In this document: positions 6,874 through 13,997 of the stretch, piece after piece
Layout of the letters: every line of letters starts with the position of its first letter
Position numbering within the stretch: the first letter of the stretch is position 1
Source: an uncultured Actinomycetes bacterium
Lineage (GTDB): Bacteria > Actinomycetota > Acidimicrobiia > IMCC26256 > PALSA-555
Direction: 5' to 3'
DNA length: 14,309 nt
NCBI GenBank assembly: GCA_937927875.1
Contig: CALEYV010000153.1
Span: forward strand, 1 to 14,309
Program-made: the position numbers and the translations under genes
Notes under the pieces: model-generated
The model's input: the letters and a program-made list of their open reading frames with translations, nothing else
The model's database searches: none
Told to the model about the DNA's origin: nothing

Positions 6874-6892
6874 TGCAGGAGGATATCCGCAT
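6860..6892 (-). CDS. Possible 10-residue leader ORF overlapping the SnoaL-like start
   Basis: On the minus strand AAGGAG is followed after 2 bases by an ATG at 6892, opening a frame that reads MRISSCNVYR and stops at TGA 6862-6860. This frame overlaps the ATG of the SnoaL-like gene (6873) in another register. Because that gene lacks its own ribosome-binding site, ribosomes finishing the leader could restart at 6873. No sequence similarity is claimed, and it may be chance. Confidence 0.25.
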   Translation of the reverse strand: MRISSCNVYR

Positions 6893-6926
6893 CGCTCCTT
6901 AGACCAGACGGTGAGAACGGTGAGAA

Positions 6927-8087
6927 ATGCCGACGCCGATCAACGACAAGCTGATCTCTTGGGGGAGTGAGATCGACACCGAGACCGTCCGGCAGGCCGA
7001 GCGGACGGCTCGACTCCCCATCGTCGAAGGTCATGTCGCGCTGATGCCAGACGCGCACGTCGGGAAGGGCGCCACCGTCGGCTCGGTGATCCCAACCATG
7101 GGCGCCGTCATCCCAGCCGCGGTCGGCGTCGACATCGGCTGCGGCATGATCGCCGCCGAGCTCGACGTCACCGACGACCAGATGCCCGACTCCCTCGAGC
7201 CGCTGCTGACCCGGATCGAGCGGACCATGCCGGCTGGCGTTGGCCGCGGCCACGACCGCGTGTCCGGCAACGCGGACCGATGGCTGGCGACGCATCGCCC
7301 GAGCACCGAGCTATCGGCAGGGCAGGCGACGCGGGCTGCCAAGCAGTTCGGCACCCTCGGAGCGGGAAACCACTTCTTCGAGCTCTGCGTCGACGAGCGG
7401 GCCCGCGTCTGGGCGGTGCTGCACTCCGGGAGCCGTGGCATCGGCAACCAGCTCGCCACGATGCACATCGAGACGGCCCGAAACCTGGCTCGAGGCCTCG
7501 AGCTGCGTCTCGAGGATCCCGACCTCGCGTACCTCATGGAGGGAACGCCGGAGTTCGAGGCCTACATCGCCGACATACTCTGGGCGCAGGAGTACGCACG
7601 AGCCAACCGCGACCAAATGATGGACAGCGCGATGCGCGAGCTCTTCGCGTTCCTCGGCTTCGGGACCGAGACGAGCCGCGTCAACTGCCACCACAACTTC
7701 ACGCAGCGCGAGATGCACGGGGGCCAAGAGCTGTGGGTCACCCGCAAGGGCGCGATCCGGGCCGAGGTCGGGGACCTCGGCGTCATCCCGGGCTCGATGG
7801 GAACCCGGACCTACATCGTGTCCGGCAAGGGCAACCCGACCAGCTGGCGGTCGTGCGCGCACGGCGCCGGTCGTCGACACAGCCGCACCAAGGCCAAGAA
7901 GCTCTTCAGCGCGACCGATCTCGCCGAGCAGATGGCGGGCAAGGTCTGGCTCTCGACGCGGGCGAGGCAACTGGTGGACGAGATCCCGGCCGCATACAAG
8001 GACATCGACCAGGTCATGGCCGACCAGGCCGACCTGGTGGAGGTTCGGCACACGCTGTGCCAAGTCCTCAACTACAAGGGCACCTGA
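6927..8087 (+). CDS. rtcB: RtcB-type RNA ligase (3'-phosphate/5'-hydroxyl joining)
   Basis: A 386-residue GTP- and manganese-dependent ligase that joins RNA ends bearing 3'-phosphate (or cyclic phosphate) and 5'-OH. The complete metal and GMP site is visible with spacing like that of E. coli RtcB: D69 and C72 in VDIGCGM, H149 in GAGNHF, H166 in HSGSRG, H256 in HHNFTQ, and H312 in SCAHGAGRRHSR, the histidine that is guanylated. It also has TRKGA, PGSMGT and the C-terminal LNYKG lysine. Length is slightly below the E. coli protein (408). The ATG at 6927 has GGTGAG 5 bases ahead, and an in-frame TAG at 6900 limits the start. No RtcA cyclase, RtcR regulator or archease is in the window, so it stands alone. 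A role in RNA repair after tRNA cleavage is plausible but not shown. Confidence 0.97.
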   Translation: MPTPINDKLISWGSEIDTETVRQAERTARLPIVEGHVALMPDAHVGKGATVGSVIPTMGAVIPAAVGVDIGCGMIAAELDVTDDQMPDSLEPLLTRIERTMPAGVGRGHDRVSGNADRWLATHRPSTELSAGQATRAAKQFGTLGAGNHFFELCVDERARVWAVLHSGSRGIGNQLATMHIETARNLARGLELRLEDPDLAYLMEGTPEFEAYIADILWAQEYARANRDQMMDSAMRELFAFLGFGTETSRVNCHHNFTQREMHGGQELWVTRKGAIRAEVGDLGVIPGSMGTRTYIVSGKGNPTSWRSCAHGAGRRHSRTKAKKLFSATDLAEQMAGKVWLSTRARQLVDEIPAAYKDIDQVMADQADLVEVRHTLCQVLNYKGT

Positions 8088-8106
8088 CCGCCGATCGGCC
8101 TCAGGT
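8082..8106. terminator. Candidate bidirectional terminator between rtcB and the F420-type gene
   Basis: ACCTGA (8082-8087) and TCAGGT (8101-8106) are inverted repeats that contain the two convergent stop codons. Between them lies the palindrome GCCGATCGGC (8090-8099). The whole spans only 25 bases, and the genes are 13 bases apart. No T-run is present on either strand, as is usual in very GC-rich genomes. Confidence 0.5.
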
Positions 8107-8967
8107 CAGCCCTCGCAGCGCCTCCAGCTGCTCGACGAAGTGGGTGGGGGAGCGGTGCCGCAACCGGACCGCGAGGGCGGTGGCGCCGGCCGCGCGGTGC
8201 GCGTCGAGGGTCTCGGTGGCCGCGTCGCGTGCGTCGATCGGGTCCAGCGGGGGGACCGGCTGCAGGATCACGTCGAGCAGCTGGGAACGCCGCTGCCAGG
8301 CGTCCGTCGTACGCGCGGCGGCCAGCAGCTTCGCGACATCATCGGGTTGCAGCGCGAACGGCGCCCAGGCGTCGGCGAGCTCGATGGCGCGCCGCAGCGA
8401 CCGGCCGGTCCGGCCGCCGATCCAGATCGGGACGGGTCGCTGCACGCCGGCGGGGTCGACGACGAAGTCACGGAAGCGGTACGTCGAACCTTCGTAGCTC
8501 GGCTCGGTGAGGCCAAAGGCCGACTGCAGGGCCCGGATGGCGTCGTCGCCGCGGGCACCCCGGTCGGCGAACGGCGCGTCGAGGAGCTCGAACTCCTCCT
8601 GGAGCGAGCCGACGCCGACACCGAGCACGAGCCGGCCGCCACAGATGCGGTCGAGGGTTCCGTAGCGCTTGGCGATCGCCAGCGGGTGGTGGTAGCCGAG
8701 CACGAGGACGAACGTCGCCAGCCGAATCGTGCTCGTGCGCGCCGCCAGGTAGCCGAACGTCGGCAGGGGGTCCCAATAGGTGGAGCCCCGGACGGCGGCG
8801 ACGTCGCGGGGGATCGCCACGTGCTCGCTGCAGGTTGCGAACTCGTAGCCGAGCCGCTCGGCGGCGACGACGACGTCGGCGACCTCTTCGATCCCGGCGT
8901 CGACCTCCCAGCTGGCGTGCGCGCGCGGCAGGCGGGTGAGGACGGGCGTCACGATCCCGAGGCGCAT
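8101..8967 (-). CDS. LLM-class (luciferase-like) F420-dependent oxidoreductase
   Basis: A 288-residue TIM-barrel protein of the bacterial luciferase-like superfamily; this subgroup normally uses coenzyme F420 for hydride transfer. Seen: the N-terminal strand MRLGIVTPVL, ERLGYEFATCSEHVAIP (37-53) with the cofactor-proximal SEH, the LATFVLVLGYHHPLAIAKRY segment (83-102), the DRICGGRLVLGVGVGS phosphate-binding loop (106-121), and a late VPIWIGGRTGRSLRRA motif. Length is typical. The ATG at 8965-8967 gives the expected N-terminus, although the ribosome-binding site is weak. It lies 19 bases downstream of the acyl-CoA dehydrogenase on the same strand, so the two are probably one transcript. The substrate is unknown; the neighbourhood would suit a lipid or steroid intermediate (inference). 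F420 rather than FMN use is inferred from family and GC-rich actinobacterial context. Confidence 0.9.
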   Translation of the reverse strand: MRLGIVTPVLTRLPRAHASWEVDAGIEEVADVVVAAERLGYEFATCSEHVAIPRDVAAVRGSTYWDPLPTFGYLAARTSTIRLATFVLVLGYHHPLAIAKRYGTLDRICGGRLVLGVGVGSLQEEFELLDAPFADRGARGDDAIRALQSAFGLTEPSYEGSTYRFRDFVVDPAGVQRPVPIWIGGRTGRSLRRAIELADAWAPFALQPDDVAKLLAAARTTDAWQRRSQLLDVILQPVPPLDPIDARDAATETLDAHRAAGATALAVRLRHRSPTHFVEQLEALRGLT

Positions 8968-8986
8968 CGCGCTCAGGGTCGGGCGC

Positions 8987-10198
8987 TCACTTGCGCGGCA
9001 GGAGCGCCCGGTCGGCGATGATGTTCTTCTGCACCTCGGTGGCGCCAGCGCCGATCGACGTGTACCGCTGGAAGCTGTACAGCCGGGTCCACGTGCCGCC
9101 GTCGACGGCGTCGGGCCCGCCGCGGGCCAGCAGCCCGTTCGGGCCGAGCAGGTCGACGGCCAGCTCGGCGAGCGTCTGGGCCAGATGGCTCCACTGCAGC
9201 TTGGCGAGCGGGACCTCGGGCCAGTTCTTCTGCCCCTTGATGATCTTGGTCAGGGCTCGGTAGTTCAGGAGCTTCGTGAACTCGATGTCGGTGTAGGCGC
9301 GGGCGATCCGGTCCCGGATCTCGGGGTCCTCGAGCGCCTGCGGGTTCACCGCCCGGGCGACCGAGATCATGGACCGCAGGTCGGCGGCCATCGTGATGGC
9401 GAGGCCGGCGGTGCCGACCCGCTCCCGGCCCAGGGTGCCCATCGCGACCTGCCAGCCCGCGCCCTCGTCGCCGAGGCGGCAGTCGGCGGGGATCCGCACG
9501 TCGGTGAACCACACCTCGTTGAACATCTCGTCGCCGACGATGTCGCGGATGGGTCGGCACTCGATGCCCGGCGTCTCCATGTCGACGATGAACGCCGTGA
9601 TCCCCTCGTGCTTGGCCTTGCGGGCGATGGCCTCGGGGTCGGTACGGAACAGGAAGAGGCCCCACCGGGCGAGGTGCGCGGTCGAGATCCAGATCTTCTG
9701 GCCGTTCACGACGTACTCGTCGCCGTCGCGGATGGCGGTGGTGCGGAGGTTCGCGAGGTCAGAGCCGGCCTGGGGCTCGCTGAAGCCCTGGCACCAGTGC
9801 TCGTCGGCGCTCAGGATGCCGGGCAGCCATCGCGCCCGCTGCTCGTCGGTTCCCCACTGGATGATCATCGGGCCGATCTGCCAGATGCCGTTCGCGTTGT
9901 AGATCCCGGGGGCACGGACGCGGGCCATCTCCTCCGAGTAGATGACGTTCTGCACCGGCGTCGCCTCGCGGCCGCCCCAGTCGCGCGGCCAGTTGATCGC
10001 CGCCCAGCGCCCCTCGTTCAGCCGGCGCTGCCAGTCCTTGCGCCGCTCCTGGGTGCGGGCGACGCCGCCGACGGTGCGACCCCCGCCCGGGTCCTCGTCG
10101 CCGCCCCAGTCGGCGAGGAACTTCGGGAGCTGGACGTCGAGCCAGCGTCGGAGCTCGTCGCGGAACGCCTCGTCCTCGGGCGAGTGGGAGAAGTCCAT
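8987..10198 (-). CDS. Acyl-CoA dehydrogenase, FadE type (larger, EPxAGSD-bearing subunit)
   Basis: A 403-residue flavoprotein that introduces an alpha-beta double bond in an acyl-CoA. The N-terminal and middle domains are canonical: GFSEPQAGSDLANLRTTA (138-154) and VVNGQKIWISTAH (163-175) contact flavin and substrate. ERVG around E259 may hold the catalytic base, by analogy with the mycobacterial FadE26 type, and YTSIGAGATEVQKNIIA lies near the C-terminus. In contrast, the helical C-terminal half lacks the usual R-x-QFG and Q-x-xGGxG flavin contacts; DIEFTKLLNYRA and LLGPNGLLARGG stand there instead. This fits the partner type that works only as a heterotetramer. AAGGAG lies 2 bases before the ATG at 10198. 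The upstream membrane-protein gene ends 41 bases earlier on the same strand. Confidence 0.93.
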   Translation of the reverse strand: MDFSHSPEDEAFRDELRRWLDVQLPKFLADWGGDEDPGGGRTVGGVARTQERRKDWQRRLNEGRWAAINWPRDWGGREATPVQNVIYSEEMARVRAPGIYNANGIWQIGPMIIQWGTDEQRARWLPGILSADEHWCQGFSEPQAGSDLANLRTTAIRDGDEYVVNGQKIWISTAHLARWGLFLFRTDPEAIARKAKHEGITAFIVDMETPGIECRPIRDIVGDEMFNEVWFTDVRIPADCRLGDEGAGWQVAMGTLGRERVGTAGLAITMAADLRSMISVARAVNPQALEDPEIRDRIARAYTDIEFTKLLNYRALTKIIKGQKNWPEVPLAKLQWSHLAQTLAELAVDLLGPNGLLARGGPDAVDGGTWTRLYSFQRYTSIGAGATEVQKNIIADRALLPRK

Positions 10199-10239
10199 CG
10201 CTCCTTCTTACCTCGCGGTCCGGCGGGCCCGCGGCGTCC

Positions 10240-10797
10240 CTACCGGTGCGCCCACGCCTGCTCCTGCTGCTTCAGCTGCGCGACCGCCGCGTTGAGGTCC
10301 TGCTCGGCGGCGCTGGCGTTGCCGAGCCGGTACGTGTACGCGACGGAGTACTGGTACGCCGACGCCGCGTGGAGCGCCTGGTCGGCCGCGGACGCCGCCT
10401 GGTCGGTGATCGCCTTGTCGGTGCCCGACGACCCGGACGCGATCTGGTGGATGCGGTAGACGTCGCGCTCCATCGCCGCGATGACGCCCCTGGCGCTCTG
10501 GTCGAAGGCGTGGAGCTCGGTGAAGCGCTGGACCTTGGTCGCCAGCACCGGCAGGGAGCGTGCCTCGTGCTCGATCCGCTGGGTGGTGTGGACGAAGTCC
10601 TGGGGCGTGCCCGACGCGCTCGACCGGCTCTGGACGACGAAGTAGCCGACCGCGACCGCGGTCACCAAGAGCAGCAGGATGACCAGCGGGACCCGGCTCC
10701 GGTGCCGGCGCGGGCGGGGCCCGAGATACGCGGGCGGCGGGCGCCGGCGCGCCGACGGCGGTCGGGGCTGGAGCCGGGCGCTCGGCCGACGATTCAT
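10240..10797 (-). CDS. Small single-pass membrane protein of unknown function
   Basis: A 185-residue protein with no recognised family. A proline- and arginine-rich cytoplasmic tail (residues 1-35, many PRP and RRR runs) is followed by one transmembrane segment, VPLVILLLLVTAVAVGYFVV (36-55), and an alanine- and glutamine-rich, probably helical extracytoplasmic domain up to the end (QDLNAAVAQLKQQEQ). By the positive-inside rule the N-terminus is in the cytoplasm. The ATG at 10797 is taken as the start because the frame remains plausible from there; in-frame GTG codons at 10815 and 10824 are alternatives and the ribosome-binding site does not decide. It lies 41 bases upstream of the acyl-CoA dehydrogenase on the same strand, so co-transcription is possible, but a functional link is not evident. 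Confidence 0.7.
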   Translation of the reverse strand: MNRRPSARLQPRPPSARRRPPPAYLGPRPRRHRSRVPLVILLLLVTAVAVGYFVVQSRSSASGTPQDFVHTTQRIEHEARSLPVLATKVQRFTELHAFDQSARGVIAAMERDVYRIHQIASGSSGTDKAITDQAASAADQALHAASAYQYSVAYTYRLGNASAAEQDLNAAVAQLKQQEQAWAHR

Positions 10798-11097
10798 CGG
10801 TGTCGGCGCGACCACCCCGCTCACCCTAGAGGCGCCGCGCCTCGGTACCCGGCCAGTCGAGGCCGGGTCGGACGCGAACCGAGAGTCCCGCAGCTCCTGG
10901 ATGCCGGAACCATAGTGGCGCGCGTGCCGGTCGAGCCGTCCACCACCCCGAGGGTCTCGAAGCGTTGCCGAACCGCGCCGTGGTCCCTTGCCGCGCAACC
11001 CCTCTCGACACGGACGGGGACGGCCACCGCTGGCGTGTGGTAAGTCCATTCGGCGACGGAGCGCCAGCCCGCGGCGCGAGGACGGCAAAGGACCAGC
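10798..11097. promoter_or_regulatory. 300-base divergent intergenic region
   Basis: This separates the minus-strand membrane-protein/acyl-CoA dehydrogenase/F420-type group from the plus-strand acyl-CoA dehydrogenase/CoA-transferase group, so promoters for both are expected here. I could not identify convincing -35/-10 boxes or an operator palindrome. The ribosome-binding site AAAGGA (11087-11092) for the plus-strand gene is at its right edge. Confidence 0.4.
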
Positions 11098-12192
11098 GTG
11101 GACTTCACCTTCAGCGACGAGCAGGAGGCGCTGCGCGACGCCGTGCGCTCCTTCCTCCAGCACGACGCGCCACCGTCGTACGTGCACGCGATGGCCGAGG
11201 ACAGCCGCGGGTTCACCGACGAGCTGTGGGGGAAGATCGCCGAGCTCGGTTGGCCCGGTCTGCTGGTGCCGGAGGCCTCCGGTGGCCTCGGCCTCGGGCT
11301 CGTCGACATGACCGTGGTCATGGAGGAGATGGGCAAGCTCCCGCTCCCCGGCCCCTTCTTCTCCTCCGCCGTGCTGGCGACGCTGGCCGCGGCGCGTCTC
11401 GGCGCCGACGATCTGCTGCACGGGCTGGCGTCGGGCACGCTGCGCGGGACGGTGGCGCTCGAGGAGCAGGGCCACGACAGCCCGGTCGAGCGGGTACGGA
11501 CGCGCGCCCGACGGCGAGGAGCGACGTGGGTGCTCACCGGACACAAGCCCCTCGTCCTCGATGGGCACACCGCGGACTGGGTCATCGTCGTCGCCCGCAC
11601 CGAGGAAGGGCTCGGATCCTTCCTCCTGCAGTCGCCGCCCGCGACCCCGGTCCCGACCCTGGACCCCACCCGCAAGGCGGCCCGCCTCGTCCTCGAGGAG
11701 CAGCCCGCAGAGCGCATCGGGACGCCCGGCGACCACACCCCGCACTGGCGGCGCGTCGTCGACGAGGCCGGCGTGATGCTCGCTGCCGAGCTCGTCGGTG
11801 CGTCCGAAGCCGCCCTCGATCTCGGCGTCGAGTACGCGAAGGCCCGGGTCCAGTTCGACCGCCCGATCGCGTCGTTCCAGGCCATCCGCCACAAGGCGGT
11901 CGACATGCTTCACCGCCTCGAGCTGGCGCGCGTCGGCACCCACTACGCGGCGTGGACCTCGGACGTCGACCATCCCGACCGGGAGCACGCCGCCGCGATG
12001 GCCAAGGGGTACGCGGCCGAGGCGTCCGTGTTCGTGACCGCCGAGGACATCCAGATCCACGGCGGCGTCGGGTTCACGTGGGACTGCGACGCCCACTGGT
12101 ACTACAAGCGCGCCAAGCAGAACGACGTGATGCTCGGGTACCAGGGGTGGCAGCGGCGCCGGCTCGCGGACCTGGTCCTCGACCCGGCGTAG
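11098..12192 (+). CDS. Acyl-CoA dehydrogenase-like protein, short partner-type subunit
   Basis: A 364-residue member of the acyl-CoA dehydrogenase fold. The N-terminal helical domain (MDFTFSDEQEALRDAVRSFL) and IAELGWPGLLVPEASGGLGL (47-66) are standard. The middle domain has lost the EPxAGSD flavin motif and reads LEEQGHDSP (121-129), although TWVLTGHKPLVLDGHTADWV keeps the fold. The C-terminal half retains flavin contacts missing from the other dehydrogenase: ARVQFDRPIASFQAIRHKAVD (from 249) and IQIHGGVGFTWD (318-329). This matches the short partner of alpha2-beta2 FadE enzymes of steroid side-chain degradation, such as the FadE27/FadE29 type. The GTG start has AAAGGA 5 bases before it. The next gene starts 4 bases after its stop. 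It may need the protein encoded at 8987-10198 for activity (inference). Confidence 0.92.
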   Translation: MDFTFSDEQEALRDAVRSFLQHDAPPSYVHAMAEDSRGFTDELWGKIAELGWPGLLVPEASGGLGLGLVDMTVVMEEMGKLPLPGPFFSSAVLATLAAARLGADDLLHGLASGTLRGTVALEEQGHDSPVERVRTRARRRGATWVLTGHKPLVLDGHTADWVIVVARTEEGLGSFLLQSPPATPVPTLDPTRKAARLVLEEQPAERIGTPGDHTPHWRRVVDEAGVMLAAELVGASEAALDLGVEYAKARVQFDRPIASFQAIRHKAVDMLHRLELARVGTHYAAWTSDVDHPDREHAAAMAKGYAAEASVFVTAEDIQIHGGVGFTWDCDAHWYYKRAKQNDVMLGYQGWQRRRLADLVLDPA

Positions 12193-12196
12193 GGGA

Positions 12197-13879
12197 GTGC
12201 CCGACCGCCGCCGGTCGCTGTCCGACGCCGTCGCCGAGCACGTCCGCGCCGGCGACGCGCTGCACCTCATGGTGGGTCACACCCGCTGGACGGCGGCCGC
12301 CCGCGAGGTGGTCCGGCAGTGGTGGGGTCGCGACCCCGGGTTCACGCTCCACATGCTCAGCCTCTCGAGCCTCGGCGCCCTCTTCTTCCACGGCCGGCTC
12401 GTCCGGCGGGTCGTGACCGGCTACTCCGGCGACACGTTCCCGAACTTCACACCCAACCGGCGCTTCGCCGACGCCTACGAGCGCGGCGACGTCGAGGTCG
12501 AGCACTGGTCGTTCCTCACCTTCTCGCAGCGGCTGGAGGCGGCCGCCCGGGGTCTGCCGGCGGTGACGACCCGGTCGCTCGTCGGCTCGTCGATGGCCAC
12601 CAACGACGCCTTCGCGGTCGTCGACACGCCGTTCGGCGACGTCGGTCTCGTCGCGCCGCTCGAGCCCGACGTGGCGCTCCTGCACGCGCCGGTCGCCGAC
12701 ACGGAGGGCAACGTGGCGGTCCACCCGCCGCTGCTCGAAGGCGTGTGGGGCGCCCTCGCGGCCCGCCGCGGAGCCATCGTCACCGTCGAGCGGGTCGTCG
12801 ACGATCTCCGACCGTGGGCGCACCTCGTGCGGGTGCCGGCCCACCGGGTGCTCGCGGTCTGCGAGGCGCCGCTCGGCGCGCACCCGGGCGGCTGCTTCGC
12901 GGCCGGGCTGCCGGTCGACGGCTACGGCGAGGACTACGAGTTCTGGGTCGAGGCCCGCGCCGCGACCCGCGGCGACGACTACGACGGCTGGATCCGACAC
13001 TGGGTGCTCGACGTCGAGGACCAGGCCGCCTACCTCGACCGGCTCGGGGCGGCGAGAGTCGAGACCCTCCGGGCCAAGGCGGCACCGGACTCGTGGCGCG
13101 CCGACCTCGCCCAGCACCCACCCGACCTGGCGGCCGAGCCGAACCGGTGGGAGCTCGCCGCCACATGGGGGGCCCGGCACCTGGCGGCGCGGGTGCTGGC
13201 CCTCGACGCCGACGCGGTCCTCGCCGGCGCGGGAGTCGCGAACCTGGCCGCCTGGCTCGGCGTCGCCCAGGCGCGCGAGGCCGGCAGCGACGTGCAGCTG
13301 ACAGCCGAGATCGGGCTCTGGGGCTATGACCCGGCCCCGGCCGACCCCTTCGTGCTCAACCACCGCAACTTCTCGCGCTCGACCATGCTGAACGACGCGT
13401 CGACGGTGCTCGGCGCGCTCGTCGGCGGAGCCGGCGCGACGACGGTGGCCTGCCTCGGCGGCGCCGAGGTCGACCGGCAGGGGAACATCAACTCCACCCA
13501 GCTGGCCGACGGCACCTTCCTCGTCGGGTCGGGCGGCGGCAACGACGTGGCGTCGGTCTGCGCCGACGCGGTGGTGGTCGCGTTGCTGAGCCCGGAGCGG
13601 ACGCCGACCGAGTGCAGCTACATCACCTCGCCCGGCCGCGCCGTCAGCGCGCTGGTGACCGACCTCGGAACCCTCGAGCGAGCGGACGGCGAGCTGACCC
13701 TCACCGCGGTGCCGAAGGGCGACGCGCCACTCGACCAGCGGATCGCGGCCGCGCGCGACGCGTGCGGGTGGGACCTGCACGTCGCCCCGACCGTCACCGA
13801 GCTCGACCCGCCCACCGCCGACGAGCTCCGGGCGCTGCGGTCCTGGGACACGCGCGGCTGGTTCCTGCGATCGCGCTAG
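12197..13879 (+). CDS. Fused alpha-beta family I CoA-transferase / IpdAB-like protein
   Basis: A 560-residue protein that appears to hold both subunits of a family I CoA-transferase in one chain. The alpha-like half (about 1-300) has VRAGDALHLMVGHTRW, a SLVGSSMATND segment, and DTEGNVAVHPPL. A linker near 300-318 leads to the beta-like half (about 319-560) with VLAGAGVANLAAWLG, AEIGLWGY with E371 where family I enzymes carry the catalytic glutamate, CLGGAEVDRQGNINST, and VGSGGGNDVAS. Heterodimeric IpdAB of mycobacteria, which opens the last steroid ring of a CoA thioester, belongs to this fold, and the neighbouring dehydrogenases favour such a role; an ordinary CoA-transferase remains possible. 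The GTG start lies 4 bases after the dehydrogenase stop with GGGGA almost touching it, suggesting coupled translation. Confidence 0.85.
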   Translation: MPDRRRSLSDAVAEHVRAGDALHLMVGHTRWTAAAREVVRQWWGRDPGFTLHMLSLSSLGALFFHGRLVRRVVTGYSGDTFPNFTPNRRFADAYERGDVEVEHWSFLTFSQRLEAAARGLPAVTTRSLVGSSMATNDAFAVVDTPFGDVGLVAPLEPDVALLHAPVADTEGNVAVHPPLLEGVWGALAARRGAIVTVERVVDDLRPWAHLVRVPAHRVLAVCEAPLGAHPGGCFAAGLPVDGYGEDYEFWVEARAATRGDDYDGWIRHWVLDVEDQAAYLDRLGAARVETLRAKAAPDSWRADLAQHPPDLAAEPNRWELAATWGARHLAARVLALDADAVLAGAGVANLAAWLGVAQAREAGSDVQLTAEIGLWGYDPAPADPFVLNHRNFSRSTMLNDASTVLGALVGGAGATTVACLGGAEVDRQGNINSTQLADGTFLVGSGGGNDVASVCADAVVVALLSPERTPTECSYITSPGRAVSALVTDLGTLERADGELTLTAVPKGDAPLDQRIAAARDACGWDLHVAPTVTELDPPTADELRALRSWDTRGWFLRSR

Positions 13880-13897
13880 CCGCCCCGGGCCGGGCGG
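13880..13897 (+). terminator. GC-rich hairpin directly after the CoA-transferase stop
   Basis: CCGCCC, loop CGGGCC, GGGCGG forms a 6-base-pair all-GC stem starting on the base after the TAG. There is no T-run. The position fits the end of the acyl-CoA dehydrogenase/CoA-transferase transcript. Confidence 0.5.
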
Positions 13898-13940
13898 TGA
13901 CCCGATCGGCGCCGTTCCCAGGATGTTCATGCTCGCTTCC

Positions 13941-13965
13941 GGGCCGACCACCTAGAGTTCGGCCC
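13941..13965 (+). promoter_or_regulatory. Inverted repeat upstream of the ABC ATPase gene
   Basis: GGGCCGA (13941-13947) and TCGGCCC (13959-13965) are perfect 7-base inverted repeats around an 11-base centre that contains TAGAGT, a possible -10 box. The site lies about 33 bases before the TTG start of the transporter gene, so it could be an operator overlapping a promoter. No -35 box at good spacing is recognised. Confidence 0.35.
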
Positions 13966-13997
13966 CGTCGGGCGGCCGCCGCGCGGAAGGGCATCGG

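Noticed and set aside
10798..12270. Upstream extension of the small membrane-protein frame
   Set aside because: The frame stays open through the acyl-CoA dehydrogenase gene on the other strand with no protein-like features. The plausible start is the ATG at 10797 or the GTG codons just before it.
12074..13951. Long minus-strand open frame opposite the CoA-transferase (625 codons)
   Set aside because: It is antisense to a clearly conserved protein, with biased composition typical of the complementary reading frame in GC-rich DNA.
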